Below, one piece after another: positions 1 through 6,992 of a DNA stretch of 10,486 nt. The notes beneath the pieces are model-generated. The model ran no database searches and had not been told where the DNA came from. It saw nothing but the letters and a program-made list of their open reading frames with translations. Numbering within the stretch: the first letter of the stretch is position 1; each line of letters begins with the position of its first letter. The position numbers were made by a program, and so were the translations under genes. The DNA is from MGR-bin208 sp043779285 (GTDB lineage Bacteria > Bacteroidota > Bacteroidia > Chitinophagales > Chitinophagaceae): NCBI GenBank assembly GCA_043779285.1, contig JAYWEL010000133.1, positions 1 through 10,486 on the forward strand, in the 5' to 3' direction.

Positions 1-460
1 CCAGATCTACACTAAAGGAGTAAGCAGTTGAAGGATAAAATTCAAGATTGTTTCCATAGGTATAACTCAGTGTTCCTAGCAGTTTGGCCGGTACTTCACC
101 AATTATTTCTATAACCGTTTTCCATACTATTTTCCCTTCATAAACAATCACATTAAAACCAGCAAATAAAGTACTTGGAATTGTTTTACTGTTGCCAGCT
201 TGTATAAATGTTCCATCGTTTTTTATTAGGCTATCATTAAAAACAATTTCGGTTGGTTTAAACCCATCCAACGATTGACCGGCTGCATATAATTGCCAAT
301 TTTTAACGCCATCCGTTGTAAAACTAAGTTCGTATTTTCCATCAACCATTTTTTTACTACTGGCTTTCCATTGAAAACCCGAAGCAGTTTCCTGTCCGAA
401 AGCAAACACGGAAAACAAAAAGAAGAAAAAACTAAATACTGACTTTGAAATGCGTTGCAT
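1..460 (-). CDS. DsbD-alpha-like exported protein without redox cysteines, 3' part outside window
   Basis: The gene starts at ATG 458-460 and stays open to the window edge, giving 153 residues. A signal peptide is visible (MQRISKSVF, then an F-rich core, ending near AFGQ at residues 20-23), so the protein is exported. Residues 28-153 align along their whole length with the neighbouring 149-residue DsbD-alpha protein: W31/SSKK matches WTYSAKK, NWQLY matches GWHLY, and the final GTLSYTY matches GQVEFQT. At the two positions where the neighbour has Cys131 and Cys136, this protein has Gly136 and Phe141, so the domain cannot carry the disulfide exchange of DsbD-alpha. In Bacteroidota such a domain is often the N-terminus of a full DsbD/CcdA-thioredoxin protein. 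Whether that is so here lies outside the window. It follows the cysteine-bearing paralogue on the same strand after 72 bp holding a terminator-like hairpin. A TAATTTTG at 509-516 (minus) could start transcription. The coding call is firm and the domain call is good; the role is inferred. Confidence 0.8.
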   Translation of the reverse strand, partial: MQRISKSVFSFFFFLFSVFAFGQETASGFQWKASSKKMVDGKYELSFTTDGVKNWQLYAAGQSLDGFKPTEIVFNDSLIKNDGTFIQAGNSKTIPSTLFAGFNVIVYEGKIVWKTVIEIIGEVPAKLLGTLSYTYGNNLEFYPSTAYSFSVDL

Positions 461-474
461 TCTATTTCTATTTT

Positions 475-506
475 AAAAAACAAACGAGTTCCAGATATAG
501 AACTCG
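475..506 (-). terminator. Rho-independent-type terminator after the DsbD-alpha gene
   Basis: CGAGTTC at 485-491 and GAACTCG at 500-506 form a perfect 7-bp stem with an 8-nt loop. Read on the minus strand, the stem is followed at once by TTTGTTTTTT (484 down to 475). The stem begins 26 nt past the stop codon of the 149-residue gene. On the plus strand no T-run follows, so it should act only on minus-strand transcription. It would separate, at least partly, the two DsbD-alpha-like genes. It could alternatively attenuate read-through rather than stop it fully. Confidence 0.6.
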
Positions 507-532
507 ATCAAAATTATCAATTACACACAAAA

Positions 533-982
533 TTAATTTAAAGCAATGGTAAAGTTGTTCGTTTTGGGTGGCAAACATTTTTTATCATCGCAGGTCTGAA
601 ACTCAACTTGACCAACCAAATTCGTTTTCACATTGGCTTTTAATTTTACAATTTGAACAAATTTTACCGTATTAGCATATTGATTTGCTGAAAGGCCCAG
701 TTTGCTGTCTTTGAATTTTTCCATTTTACCAACTTCTTTTAATCCACCTTCAAAACTGACTAATGGATTATTACTGAAATCGAAAGAAGTAGGAATGCCA
801 ACAAAATCATCGGACTGTTTTTGTGAATATAGATGCCAACCGGGTTGCATATTCGCAACCAACTGAATTTCAAATTTTTTATCCGCAATTTTTTTAGCAG
901 AATACGTCCATGTAACCGGATATTGAGCTGAAGCTGTTACACTGATAAACAAGAATGTAAGAATATTAACAAATTTCATCAT
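533..982 (-). CDS. Exported stand-alone DsbD N-terminal (alpha) domain protein
   Basis: This 149-residue protein has a signal peptide (MMKFVNILTFLFISVTASAQ, cleavage likely around residues 19-20). It then consists of a single DsbD-alpha-type immunoglobulin-like domain (Pfam family DsbC/DsbD_N). Hallmarks seen are VTWTYSAKK near residue 23, PGWHLYSQ, IPTSF, and the C-terminal FQTCDDKKCLPP with Cys131 and Cys136 in a CX4C arrangement. In the known family this cysteine pair receives electrons from the thioredoxin-like domain and membrane part of DsbD and passes them to periplasmic thiol proteins. Here the domain stands alone, with no transmembrane or thioredoxin part, so it probably works with a separate CcdA/DsbD protein, perhaps the partial gene downstream. 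Two adjacent ATG codons (980-982 and 977-979) could both start it. The 127 bp upstream, back to the purQ stop, contains only a weak CATTTTTG promoter-like element and no convincing terminator. Confidence 0.88.
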   Translation of the reverse strand: MMKFVNILTFLFISVTASAQYPVTWTYSAKKIADKKFEIQLVANMQPGWHLYSQKQSDDFVGIPTSFDFSNNPLVSFEGGLKEVGKMEKFKDSKLGLSANQYANTVKFVQIVKLKANVKTNLVGQVEFQTCDDKKCLPPKTNNFTIALN

Positions 983-1109
983 ATATTTTATTTAATGATT
1001 GTATCTCTGCAAAAATGGTTCTAATACGCTTTAGTGTACTGTTAAAATTTATAAAACATTCAATTTCAGTTTCTGGCAAAAATTATTACAGAACATGTAT
1101 TACATCCTT

Positions 1110-1787
1110 TTAATTTGTTACAAACTGTTCCATATTAAGTAAGGACAATAATATTTCCTTTCCATCGGTATTACCTAACAAGGGCGAACAGGCTCTTTCT
1201 GGATGTGGCATCATGCCAAAAACATTCCCATTCTTATTCCGGATACCTGCAATATTTCTCATGGATCCATTCGGATTTGCTTCCAACGTTATTTTTCCTT
1301 CCTGATCAGCATACCTGAAAATTACCTGGCCATTTGCTTCCAATTCATCCAATGTTTTTTCATCCGAAAAATATCGTCCTTCGCCATGTGCAATAGGAAG
1401 AATGGATTTTTTCCCCGTAGCAGAAACTATCTGAATATTCTTACAGATGAATTGCTGATTGGCATTCCGCAACAAGGCACCTGGCAATAAATGTGATTCG
1501 CATAAAACCTGAAACCCATTACAGATTCCCAAAACTTTTCCACCCTTTTCTGCAAACTCTATGACAGCTTGCATCATTGGACTGAACCGGGCAATGGCAC
1601 CACAACGTAAATAATCTCCAAATGAAAATCCACCAGGGAGAACGATGCAATCGGCTGTATCAAACATGCTTAAATCATTGTCTTTATGCCAAAGCATAAT
1701 AACTTCCTGTCCAAGATCGTTTGTCAATGCATCCTGTATATCCCTGTCGCAATTAGATCCCGGGAAAACAACTATGCCAAATTTCAT
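1110..1787 (-). CDS. purQ: Phosphoribosylformylglycinamidine synthase subunit PurQ (glutaminase)
   Basis: PurQ is the glutamine amidotransferase subunit of FGAM synthase, the fourth step of de novo purine synthesis. It releases ammonia from glutamine for PurL, with PurS as bridge. The 225-residue length is typical of the family. Visible motifs are the N-terminal FGIVVFPGSNCDRD, LPGGFSFGDYLR (residues 50-61), the nucleophile elbow GICNGFQVL with Cys89, and MPHPERAC with His195 and Glu197, completing the class I amidotransferase triad. The start is placed at ATG 1785-1787 because the family begins MKFGIVVFPG. The open frame extends 19 codons further, but that extension has no family counterpart and lies across a TATATTTG promoter element at 1826-1833. 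A separate PurQ implies the three-part PurL/PurQ/PurS enzyme rather than the long single-chain PurL of many other Bacteroidota; purL and purS are not in view. Confidence 0.97.
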   Translation of the reverse strand: MKFGIVVFPGSNCDRDIQDALTNDLGQEVIMLWHKDNDLSMFDTADCIVLPGGFSFGDYLRCGAIARFSPMMQAVIEFAEKGGKVLGICNGFQVLCESHLLPGALLRNANQQFICKNIQIVSATGKKSILPIAHGEGRYFSDEKTLDELEANGQVIFRYADQEGKITLEANPNGSMRNIAGIRNKNGNVFGMMPHPERACSPLLGNTDGKEILLSLLNMEQFVTN

Positions 1788-1825
1788 GATACTACGTTTA
1801 AATCTTTTATTGAAATGGAGAACTG

Positions 1826-1833
1826 CAAATATA
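1826..1833 (-). promoter_or_regulatory. Bacteroidota -7 promoter element for purQ
   Basis: TATATTTG on the minus strand is an exact match to TAnnTTTG and lies 38 bp upstream of the purQ ATG, in the gap after the membrane-protein gene. About 19 bp further upstream the sequence is T-rich (TTTAAAG) but without a clear TTG -33 element. Its position inside the longer open frame supports the shorter purQ start. Confidence 0.5.
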
Positions 1834-1860
1834 GCTGAAAGCAAACTTTAAATCTTAATA

Positions 1861-2850
1861 CTACCATCCAGGACCATAATATTGAAATGCTAATACATAA
1901 ACAATAGTAAACCAAAACATGATTTGTGAAAACCATGTTTGAGTAGGATATAAATAAGCAAATGTGTGAAAAGCTGCTAAAGGAATTGTAAGCATAATCC
2001 AGTTTTCGTAGGTTTCGCTGCCATTTATAAAAGGAATAAAAATGGCTAAAATTAAAAACAGGAGTACCAGGCTCCAGTTTTTTCTGACCTGAATAAGCAT
2101 CCGGCCCAGATTGGCCTGAACATAATAAACAGCTATAAAAAAAGGAATTCCAATCAAAAAAACAGCATATGCAAACCATAAAGTTTTATCCAAAACCGGT
2201 GCATTGAGGTTGAAGAAAGGAATCAGTTTCTGTAAGTCCCATTGATCGATAAAAAAAAGAAAAATGCCATAAAAATAAAACGGAGTTAATAATCCCAAAA
2301 TGGCCAATAACCATTCTGTTAACCGAAATGGCCGCATGATTATTAACCCTAAAAACACCCAGAAAAGAAATGCAGTTGCCGGAAAATAAATAAAAGAAAC
2401 CAATCCGATCAGCAACCCCGCATTAAATATTTTACCCTGCACATGCTGATGCTGATACATCTTAAATATCACTGCAAAAACCATAATCAACACCGTATTT
2501 ACCAGCAATGGAGCTGATAAATAATTCCATTCTGCAAACAGAGAAGTAATTAACAAATAAGATACGCCAACCAAATAAGTTGCCTTATTCATCATACGTT
2601 GATCATTGAATAAACGTGTTAACGCAATGGCTTGCAGATATAAAAGAGTAAAAGCAATGACCGGGTAAATGATTGGATAGCTGGTTCCGAAAGGCTTGAT
2701 AGCATTTAAAAGCAATCTGTAAATCACCCCTTCTGTATGCAGGTTTACCGGCTGATGAGGTTGAAGAAACATCGGCAATTTGATCAATATTCCAAAGACC
2801 AATAATAAAAGAAGATTAACTGGGTTTTTGTGTTTAAATATGCCTATCAC
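1861..2850 (-). CDS. Polytopic membrane protein, DUF6427-like
   Basis: This 329-residue, strongly hydrophobic protein has about ten membrane segments, near residues 11-29, 58-80, 92-106, 110-131, 142-173 (possibly two), 179-201, 223-244, 260-276, 283-301 and 308-325. The central IMRPFRLTEWLLAILGLLTP (172-190 region) resembles the conserved loop of the Bacteroidota-specific DUF6427 family as I recall it, with Arg/Phe and Glu-Trp before a long hydrophobic stretch. That family has no assigned function, so none is given here. The start codon is GTG (2848-2850): an in-frame TAA sits four codons upstream and the next ATG would remove the first membrane helix. It begins 21 bp after the stop of the 508-residue exported protein, so the two are probably co-transcribed. 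purQ follows downstream but has its own promoter element. The assignment as a real membrane protein is firm and the family name is tentative. Confidence 0.85.
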   Translation of the reverse strand: MIGIFKHKNPVNLLLLLVFGILIKLPMFLQPHQPVNLHTEGVIYRLLLNAIKPFGTSYPIIYPVIAFTLLYLQAIALTRLFNDQRMMNKATYLVGVSYLLITSLFAEWNYLSAPLLVNTVLIMVFAVIFKMYQHQHVQGKIFNAGLLIGLVSFIYFPATAFLFWVFLGLIIMRPFRLTEWLLAILGLLTPFYFYGIFLFFIDQWDLQKLIPFFNLNAPVLDKTLWFAYAVFLIGIPFFIAVYYVQANLGRMLIQVRKNWSLVLLFLILAIFIPFINGSETYENWIMLTIPLAAFHTFAYLYPTQTWFSQIMFWFTIVYVLAFQYYGPGW

Positions 2851-2871
2851 CGGAAATGCTTAGTGTTTAAA

Positions 2872-4398
2872 TTAGAATTCAATTTTAGCAAAGCAAATAA
2901 AATTTCTATACAAACATGGAATTATTACTTGTTGAGCACTTACTTGTTTTCCATATTTAGGCATAAAGATGTACCCTTTATCAATATTTTTCAGTGATGG
3001 ATTCCGGTTCATTACACCTCCCGGTTCTAACATAATATCGGATAAAAGAATGGCTCTTTTTTCCATTTGATTAAAAATGAAATGCAGTGCTGCTCCGGTA
3101 TTTACCAATTGATATGAAACGGTATTATCTGACTCATCGCTAAACTGTTCTTTTTTCAGGATATTATTCCATTCAAGATTTCCCTGGTTATCAAAAGAAA
3201 GTATAGCCACATTTTCTGCATGATGCCTTACTAGTTGATTATTATCTCTTGATCGCCAAAACAGACTATTATATCCATAACCGAATGGAGAATAAAAATA
3301 ATTATCAAATGGAGAAAACATAGGAAAGCCGTATAAATAGTCCATCCGGTTGAAGTTGTTTCCCCGGGAAGTAGTATAATAAGATTCTGCTCCCATTAAA
3401 AAACCTCCATTCTTTTTTATGATGATATTTCTAATAAAGTAATTATCAAAAGCAAAACGGTTGCTGCTGTTTCCCCTGGCTTCGTTTCGAAGTTCTTCAC
3501 CGAAAGTCAAACTTTTTTCCATAGTTACTTTTGAATTTCCGTTATCCCATACATAAAAATAAAGCCCATCGATAGTACCTCTTCGTTGTGTGTACGTGAA
3601 AGAAGTTAAAAAATATCGACTATTGAAATTGTCAATTTTAAGAAACAGTTGATCAAGATAAATTTTATTCAACTTAACTGCCTGAAAAATAAAACTATCT
3701 GACATGGGAGGTTTTATTACAAGTGAAACCGCTGAAATATTGTCATTGTTATTGCGGTTGAATTTTGTAAAAACCATATTACCGGCGTTATCCACTTTAA
3801 ATTCCTCGAGATAATCATCCCGTTCATCCATGGGAATACTTAATTGGCTTCTTTTTATTGTACTCAGTTTATCATCTAATAATATTGTAGTTATCAAATA
3901 ATTATTTCTGTTTCTGCTATTGATTTTAAAAATCAGGAATTTACTTTTATCCTCACTCGTAACGCTGTTATACACTTTATTATTAGAGGCAAAACTCAGG
4001 TGTGTGGTATCCAGTTCCATAGGCTCACCAACCTTCTTACCATGTTCATCAATTTTTGTAGCCATAAAATAAACCACATTTCTTCGCTGGTATTGATAAA
4101 AAAGATAACTATGATTCGAATATGGATATACATCTAAATTAATCAACCGTTCTTCCGGAATATAATCCTGATTTACCTTATCAATCTGTTTCATATTCTC
4201 ATCATATAGAACGATAGAACTGTTATTCCTATCATTTTTATACACTTGAATATTATTCCCGATTTTACCGATGATCTCAAAATCAACTTTTTTACTGTCA
4301 TCTTTATCAGGTTCCGAATAAATAATTCTCTGCGCATTTGCAAATGCGCAATAGAAAGTCAGTATCCCGATTATTAATATTTTCGTCTTCATCTTCAT
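2872..4398 (-). CDS. Exported protein of unknown function, 508 residues
   Basis: I do not recognise a named family. A signal peptide is clear (MKMKTKILIIGILTFYCAFANAQ, cleavage after ANA near residue 22). The Cys at 17 is not in a lipobox, so the protein should be soluble in the periplasm, surface-attached or secreted. The mature part is rich in Asn, Tyr, Phe and Arg. It repeats strand-turn-strand stretches with D-rich turns (LYDENMKQID near 64, KIDEHGKK near 115, LLDDKLST near 173, KVDNAGNMVF near 201, SFDNQGNLEW near 401), which suggests a beta-rich, possibly propeller-like fold; this is inference. Residues 339-382 are an unusual aromatic/Gly/Asn segment (YLYGFPMFSPFDNYFYSPFG), likely an exposed loop. 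ATG 4396-4398 is taken as start; a second ATG two codons later would serve equally. It heads a likely two-gene unit with the DUF6427-like membrane protein. An imperfect promoter element, TAACTTTA (4419-4426, minus), lies 20 bp upstream. Confidence 0.88.
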   Translation of the reverse strand: MKMKTKILIIGILTFYCAFANAQRIIYSEPDKDDSKKVDFEIIGKIGNNIQVYKNDRNNSSIVLYDENMKQIDKVNQDYIPEERLINLDVYPYSNHSYLFYQYQRRNVVYFMATKIDEHGKKVGEPMELDTTHLSFASNNKVYNSVTSEDKSKFLIFKINSRNRNNYLITTILLDDKLSTIKRSQLSIPMDERDDYLEEFKVDNAGNMVFTKFNRNNNDNISAVSLVIKPPMSDSFIFQAVKLNKIYLDQLFLKIDNFNSRYFLTSFTYTQRRGTIDGLYFYVWDNGNSKVTMEKSLTFGEELRNEARGNSSNRFAFDNYFIRNIIIKKNGGFLMGAESYYTTSRGNNFNRMDYLYGFPMFSPFDNYFYSPFGYGYNSLFWRSRDNNQLVRHHAENVAILSFDNQGNLEWNNILKKEQFSDESDNTVSYQLVNTGAALHFIFNQMEKRAILLSDIMLEPGGVMNRNPSLKNIDKGYIFMPKYGKQVSAQQVIIPCLYRNFICFAKIEF

Positions 4399-4418
4399 CT
4401 TTTAATCTTTTATCTATT

Positions 4419-4426
4419 TAAAGTTA
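4419..4426 (-). promoter_or_regulatory. Weak -7-like element for the 508-residue exported protein gene
   Basis: TAACTTTA on the minus strand matches TAnnTTTG at all fixed positions except the last. It ends about 20 bp upstream of the ATG at 4398, a usual leader length. A T-run (TTTTAA) lies roughly 20 bp further upstream in place of a clear TTG. This is a weak call resting on spacing and one element. Confidence 0.28.
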
Positions 4427-4536
4427 CAGGTTGTGAGCCGATTAAAATCCCATCATTTTCATAATACGAACTTAAAATACCACATTACATGGACGGTTTG
4501 AAAATGAGAAATGATTCAAAAGCACATCTTATCCCC

Positions 4537-4583
4537 AACCTAATTATAACCTAAATTACCTTCTTTAACAATTTAGGTTATAA
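4537..4583. repeat. 14-bp perfect inverted repeat plus helically phased direct repeat upstream of kup (candidate operator)
   Basis: TTATAACCTAAATT (4544-4557) and its exact complement AATTTAGGTTATAA (4570-4583) are separated by 12 bp. The core AACCTAA also occurs at 4537-4543, exactly 11 bp (about one helical turn) before the copy at 4548-4554, and inverted at 4573-4579. The right arm covers where the -33 region of the kup promoter should lie (the -7 element is at 4598-4605). No T-run follows on either strand and no gene end is nearby, so a terminator is unlikely. The best reading is a binding site for a dimeric or multimeric regulator. If transcription started upstream it could also fold in RNA. 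The rest of the 265-bp divergent gap (4399-4536) holds nothing else I can name. Confidence 0.55.
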
Positions 4584-4597
4584 GATTATTTTAAATA

Positions 4598-4605
4598 TAC
4601 CTTTG
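4598..4605 (+). promoter_or_regulatory. Bacteroidota -7 promoter element for kup
   Basis: TACCTTTG is an exact TAnnTTTG match 58 bp upstream of the kup GTG. The expected -33 position (about 4575-4580) falls within the right arm of the inverted repeat and reads GGTTA, without a clean TTG. The promoter may therefore depend on an activator or be blocked by a repressor bound to the repeat. Confidence 0.5.
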
Positions 4606-4663
4606 ACGAATTATTTTTCTGGAAAATAATCAGTACCAGAAAGCCAACAAACAAGTTCGGAAA

Positions 4664-6652
4664 GTGAAACTAACATCAAACAAAGTAACAGCTGCTGGTT
4701 TATTAATTGCATTAGGAATTATTTACGGCGACATAGGCACATCTCCCCTATACGTTTTTAATGCCATTATTCTTCACCGTACCATCAGTGAAGAACTGAT
4801 TTTTGGCAGCTTATCCTGCATCATCTGGACCATAACGCTTCAAACCACCTTAAAATATGTAATTCTGGTTTTACGTGCAGACAACCGGGGGGAAGGTGGA
4901 ATTTTTGCCTTATACGCATTAATAAGACGAAATAAGAAATGGTTTGTTTTTCCCGCCATGATTGGCGGAGCAGCCTTACTGGCTGATGGAATTATAACCC
5001 CTCCCATTTCTATAACATCGGCCGTTGAAGGGTTACAGAAACTCCCCGCATTACATAATATTGAACATTATATCATTTATATTGTTATAGGCATACTTAC
5101 TCTTTTCTTTTTCATGCAACAGTTTGGTACCGCTTCTATTGGTAAACTTTTTGGACCGGTCATGTTGATTTGGTTTTCGATGCTTGCCATTTTGGGAGCC
5201 ATCCACATCTTTGATGACCTCTCCATTTTTAAATCTTTTAATCCTTATTACGCATTTGAGTTTTTGAGAATGTATCCCGGAGCAATATGGCTATTGGGAG
5301 CCGTATTCCTCTGTACTACAGGTGCAGAGGCATTGTACAGTGACCTAGGACATTGCGGAAGAAAAAATATCCGTATTTCCTGGCTCTTTGTAAAAGTTGC
5401 TTTACTATTGAATTACCTAGGACAAGGTGCTTACCTGATGGGCAAACACAATGGATTAACAGTTACAGATCAGGTAAAAGCATCTATGGGATTGAATGCT
5501 TTTTACGACCTGATGCCACATTGGTTTTTAATTTTTGGAGTTATCATTGCCACTTCGGCAGCTATCATAGCCAGTCAGGCAATGATTTCGGGTTCGTTTA
5601 CACTCATCAGTGAAGCAATGCGACTGAATCTTTGGCCAAAACTAAAGATTCGTTACCCATCTGAAGAAAAAGGCCAGCTCTTTATTCCAAGTATAAATCT
5701 GATGTTATATCTGGGATGTGTTTCGGTGGTTCTGTATTTTAAAACTTCCGCGAATATGGAAGCTGCTTACGGTTTATCTATTGTAGTCACGATGTTGACA
5801 ACAACCATTCTTTTTGCAAATTATTTAGTTTCTCTTCGTACAAAATCAATTTGGATCTATTTTTTTCTTGGAATCTATCTAACGGTGGAAATAACCTTCC
5901 TGATTGCGCTGTTGGATAAATTCCCCCATGGTGGTTATTTCACGGTGGTCCTTGGAGGCATTATGTTTATGATCATGTATGTATGGTACAGGGCAAGGAA
6001 GATTAAAAACCGATACGTTGAGTTTGTGCGCCTCGACCACTATGTACCGCAAATTGAAGAACTGGCCAACGACAAATCTGTTCCGAAGTTCGCATCTCAT
6101 CTTATTTATATGACCAGTGCCAACAATCCGAAAGAGATTGAACACAAAATCATTTATTCGATATTGGACAAAAAACCGAAACGGGCAAATATCTATTGGT
6201 TTGTTCACGTAGATACATTGGATGACCCATATACTTGCGAGTATAAAGTAGATCATATCATTCCGAATGATATTATCCGTGTCGATTTAAGATTAGGATT
6301 CAGGATGGAACCCCGGATTAACCTGATGTTTAAAAAAGTGGTTGACGATCTGCTTGCAAGTAAAGAAGTGAATATATCGAACCGCTTTGAAAGCCAGGAA
6401 AGAACTACCGGTAGCTTTCAGTTTATTGTGATGGAAAAATTTTTAAGCCAGGATAATGAATTGCCGTTTTTTGAGCGAGTGATTATGAAAATATTCTTCT
6501 TCATAAAAGAAATCAGTTTATCAGAAGAAAGAGGATTTGGTTTAGATCCTTCCAATGTGATCGTCGAAAAATTTCCATTGATTGTAGCACCGGTTACTTC
6601 ACTAAAACTAAAAAGAGTGTTTAATAAAGAAGATGAAACAGATAACTATTGA
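4664..6652 (+). CDS. kup: Low-affinity potassium transporter Kup (KUP/HAK/KT family)
   Basis: Kup imports K+ with protons across the inner membrane. The 662-residue protein shows the family order. GIIYGDIGTSPLYVF (residues 18-32, with the conserved Asp23) is followed by NRGEGGIFALYAL (74-86), ADGIITPPISITSAVEGL (107-124), TGAEALYSDLGHCG (219-232), SQAMISGSFTLISEA (304-318) and IPSINLMLY (341-349). Membrane helices run to about residue 442, and the remaining about 220 residues form the cytoplasmic C-terminal domain; length and layout are normal for the family. The start is GTG 4664-4666, which gives the usual short N-terminal tail before the first helix. No in-frame ATG lies between it and the upstream stop at 4604. 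The last 20 nt overlap the rhodanese gene, so the two are very likely translated from one message. The promoter element at 4598-4605 and the inverted repeat at 4544-4583 suggest dedicated regulation. Confidence 0.97.
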   Translation: MKLTSNKVTAAGLLIALGIIYGDIGTSPLYVFNAIILHRTISEELIFGSLSCIIWTITLQTTLKYVILVLRADNRGEGGIFALYALIRRNKKWFVFPAMIGGAALLADGIITPPISITSAVEGLQKLPALHNIEHYIIYIVIGILTLFFFMQQFGTASIGKLFGPVMLIWFSMLAILGAIHIFDDLSIFKSFNPYYAFEFLRMYPGAIWLLGAVFLCTTGAEALYSDLGHCGRKNIRISWLFVKVALLLNYLGQGAYLMGKHNGLTVTDQVKASMGLNAFYDLMPHWFLIFGVIIATSAAIIASQAMISGSFTLISEAMRLNLWPKLKIRYPSEEKGQLFIPSINLMLYLGCVSVVLYFKTSANMEAAYGLSIVVTMLTTTILFANYLVSLRTKSIWIYFFLGIYLTVEITFLIALLDKFPHGGYFTVVLGGIMFMIMYVWYRARKIKNRYVEFVRLDHYVPQIEELANDKSVPKFASHLIYMTSANNPKEIEHKIIYSILDKKPKRANIYWFVHVDTLDDPYTCEYKVDHIIPNDIIRVDLRLGFRMEPRINLMFKKVVDDLLASKEVNISNRFESQERTTGSFQFIVMEKFLSQDNELPFFERVIMKIFFFIKEISLSEERGFGLDPSNVIVEKFPLIVAPVTSLKLKRVFNKEDETDNY

Positions 6653-6935
6653 AACTCTTCAGCAATGGATTTTGGAAGGAAATAATTTTCATCTGATTGA
6701 TGTGCGGGAATTTGTTGAACATGAACAATTCAATATAGGTGGGCAACTGATTCCCTTAAACGAGATAGTCAATCATGCCATGGATATCCCTACCGATAAA
6801 CCTGTAATAGTATATTGTAAAAAAGGAATCAGAAGCCAGATAGCTATTCAACGCCTGCAACAAAAAACCTATTTCGATAATCTATTTAACCTTCAGGGTG
6901 GCACGGAAGCATGGCTAAATCAATTAAATAATTAG
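6633..6935 (+). CDS. Single-domain rhodanese-like sulfurtransferase
   Basis: This 100-residue cytoplasmic protein is a complete small rhodanese domain, comparable in size to GlpE/PspE. Motifs seen are the N-terminal HLIDVREFVEHEQFNIGG (residues 20-37), which matches the family's IDVRE..E...G.I.GA region, the active-site loop YCKKGIRS with nucleophile Cys62, and the C-terminal LQGGTEAW that closes the fold. Rhodaneses carry a persulfide on this cysteine and pass sulfur to thiols or cyanide; the acceptor here is unknown. The ATG lies inside the 3' end of kup in another frame (20-nt overlap), which points to translational coupling. A link between K+ uptake and sulfur transfer is not established, so co-expression may simply be convenience. 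A 57-bp gap follows before the first hydrolase, with no terminator. Confidence 0.93.
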   Translation: MKQITIETLQQWILEGNNFHLIDVREFVEHEQFNIGGQLIPLNEIVNHAMDIPTDKPVIVYCKKGIRSQIAIQRLQQKTYFDNLFNLQGGTEAWLNQLNN

Positions 6936-6992
6936 ATGGACAATTGTCATATACAATCCTTTGTCTAAATTGAGGTAAATCTAACTGCCACA

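Noticed and set aside
226..483. 85-codon open frame on the minus strand
   Set aside because: It overlaps the DsbD-alpha-like gene in another frame. The gene in the other frame has a signal peptide and aligns with its neighbour; this one has no recognisable features.
1090..1105. GAACATGTATTAC region after purQ as a terminator
   Set aside because: Only a 4-bp stem around ACATGT can form, and the T-run nearby is not properly placed.
1203..1490. 95-codon plus-strand open frame inside purQ
   Set aside because: It is antisense to a clearly conserved gene and has no promoter, signal or domain of its own.
1788..1844. In-frame 19-codon N-terminal extension of purQ to an ATG at 1844
   Set aside because: PurQ proteins begin at MKFGIVVFPG. 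The extension has no family counterpart and spans the TATATTTG promoter element.
4399..4663. c-di-AMP (ydaO-type) or other riboswitch upstream of kup
   Set aside because: The leader after the promoter element at 4598-4605 is only about 50 nt, and no conserved riboswitch core is visible.
6939..6948. GACAATTGTC perfect palindrome after the rhodanese gene, considered as a terminator
   Set aside because: It leaves no loop, has no T-run after it, and 10-bp palindromes are common by chance in AT-rich DNA. A TTGTC copy at 6961-6965 is not enough to call an operator.
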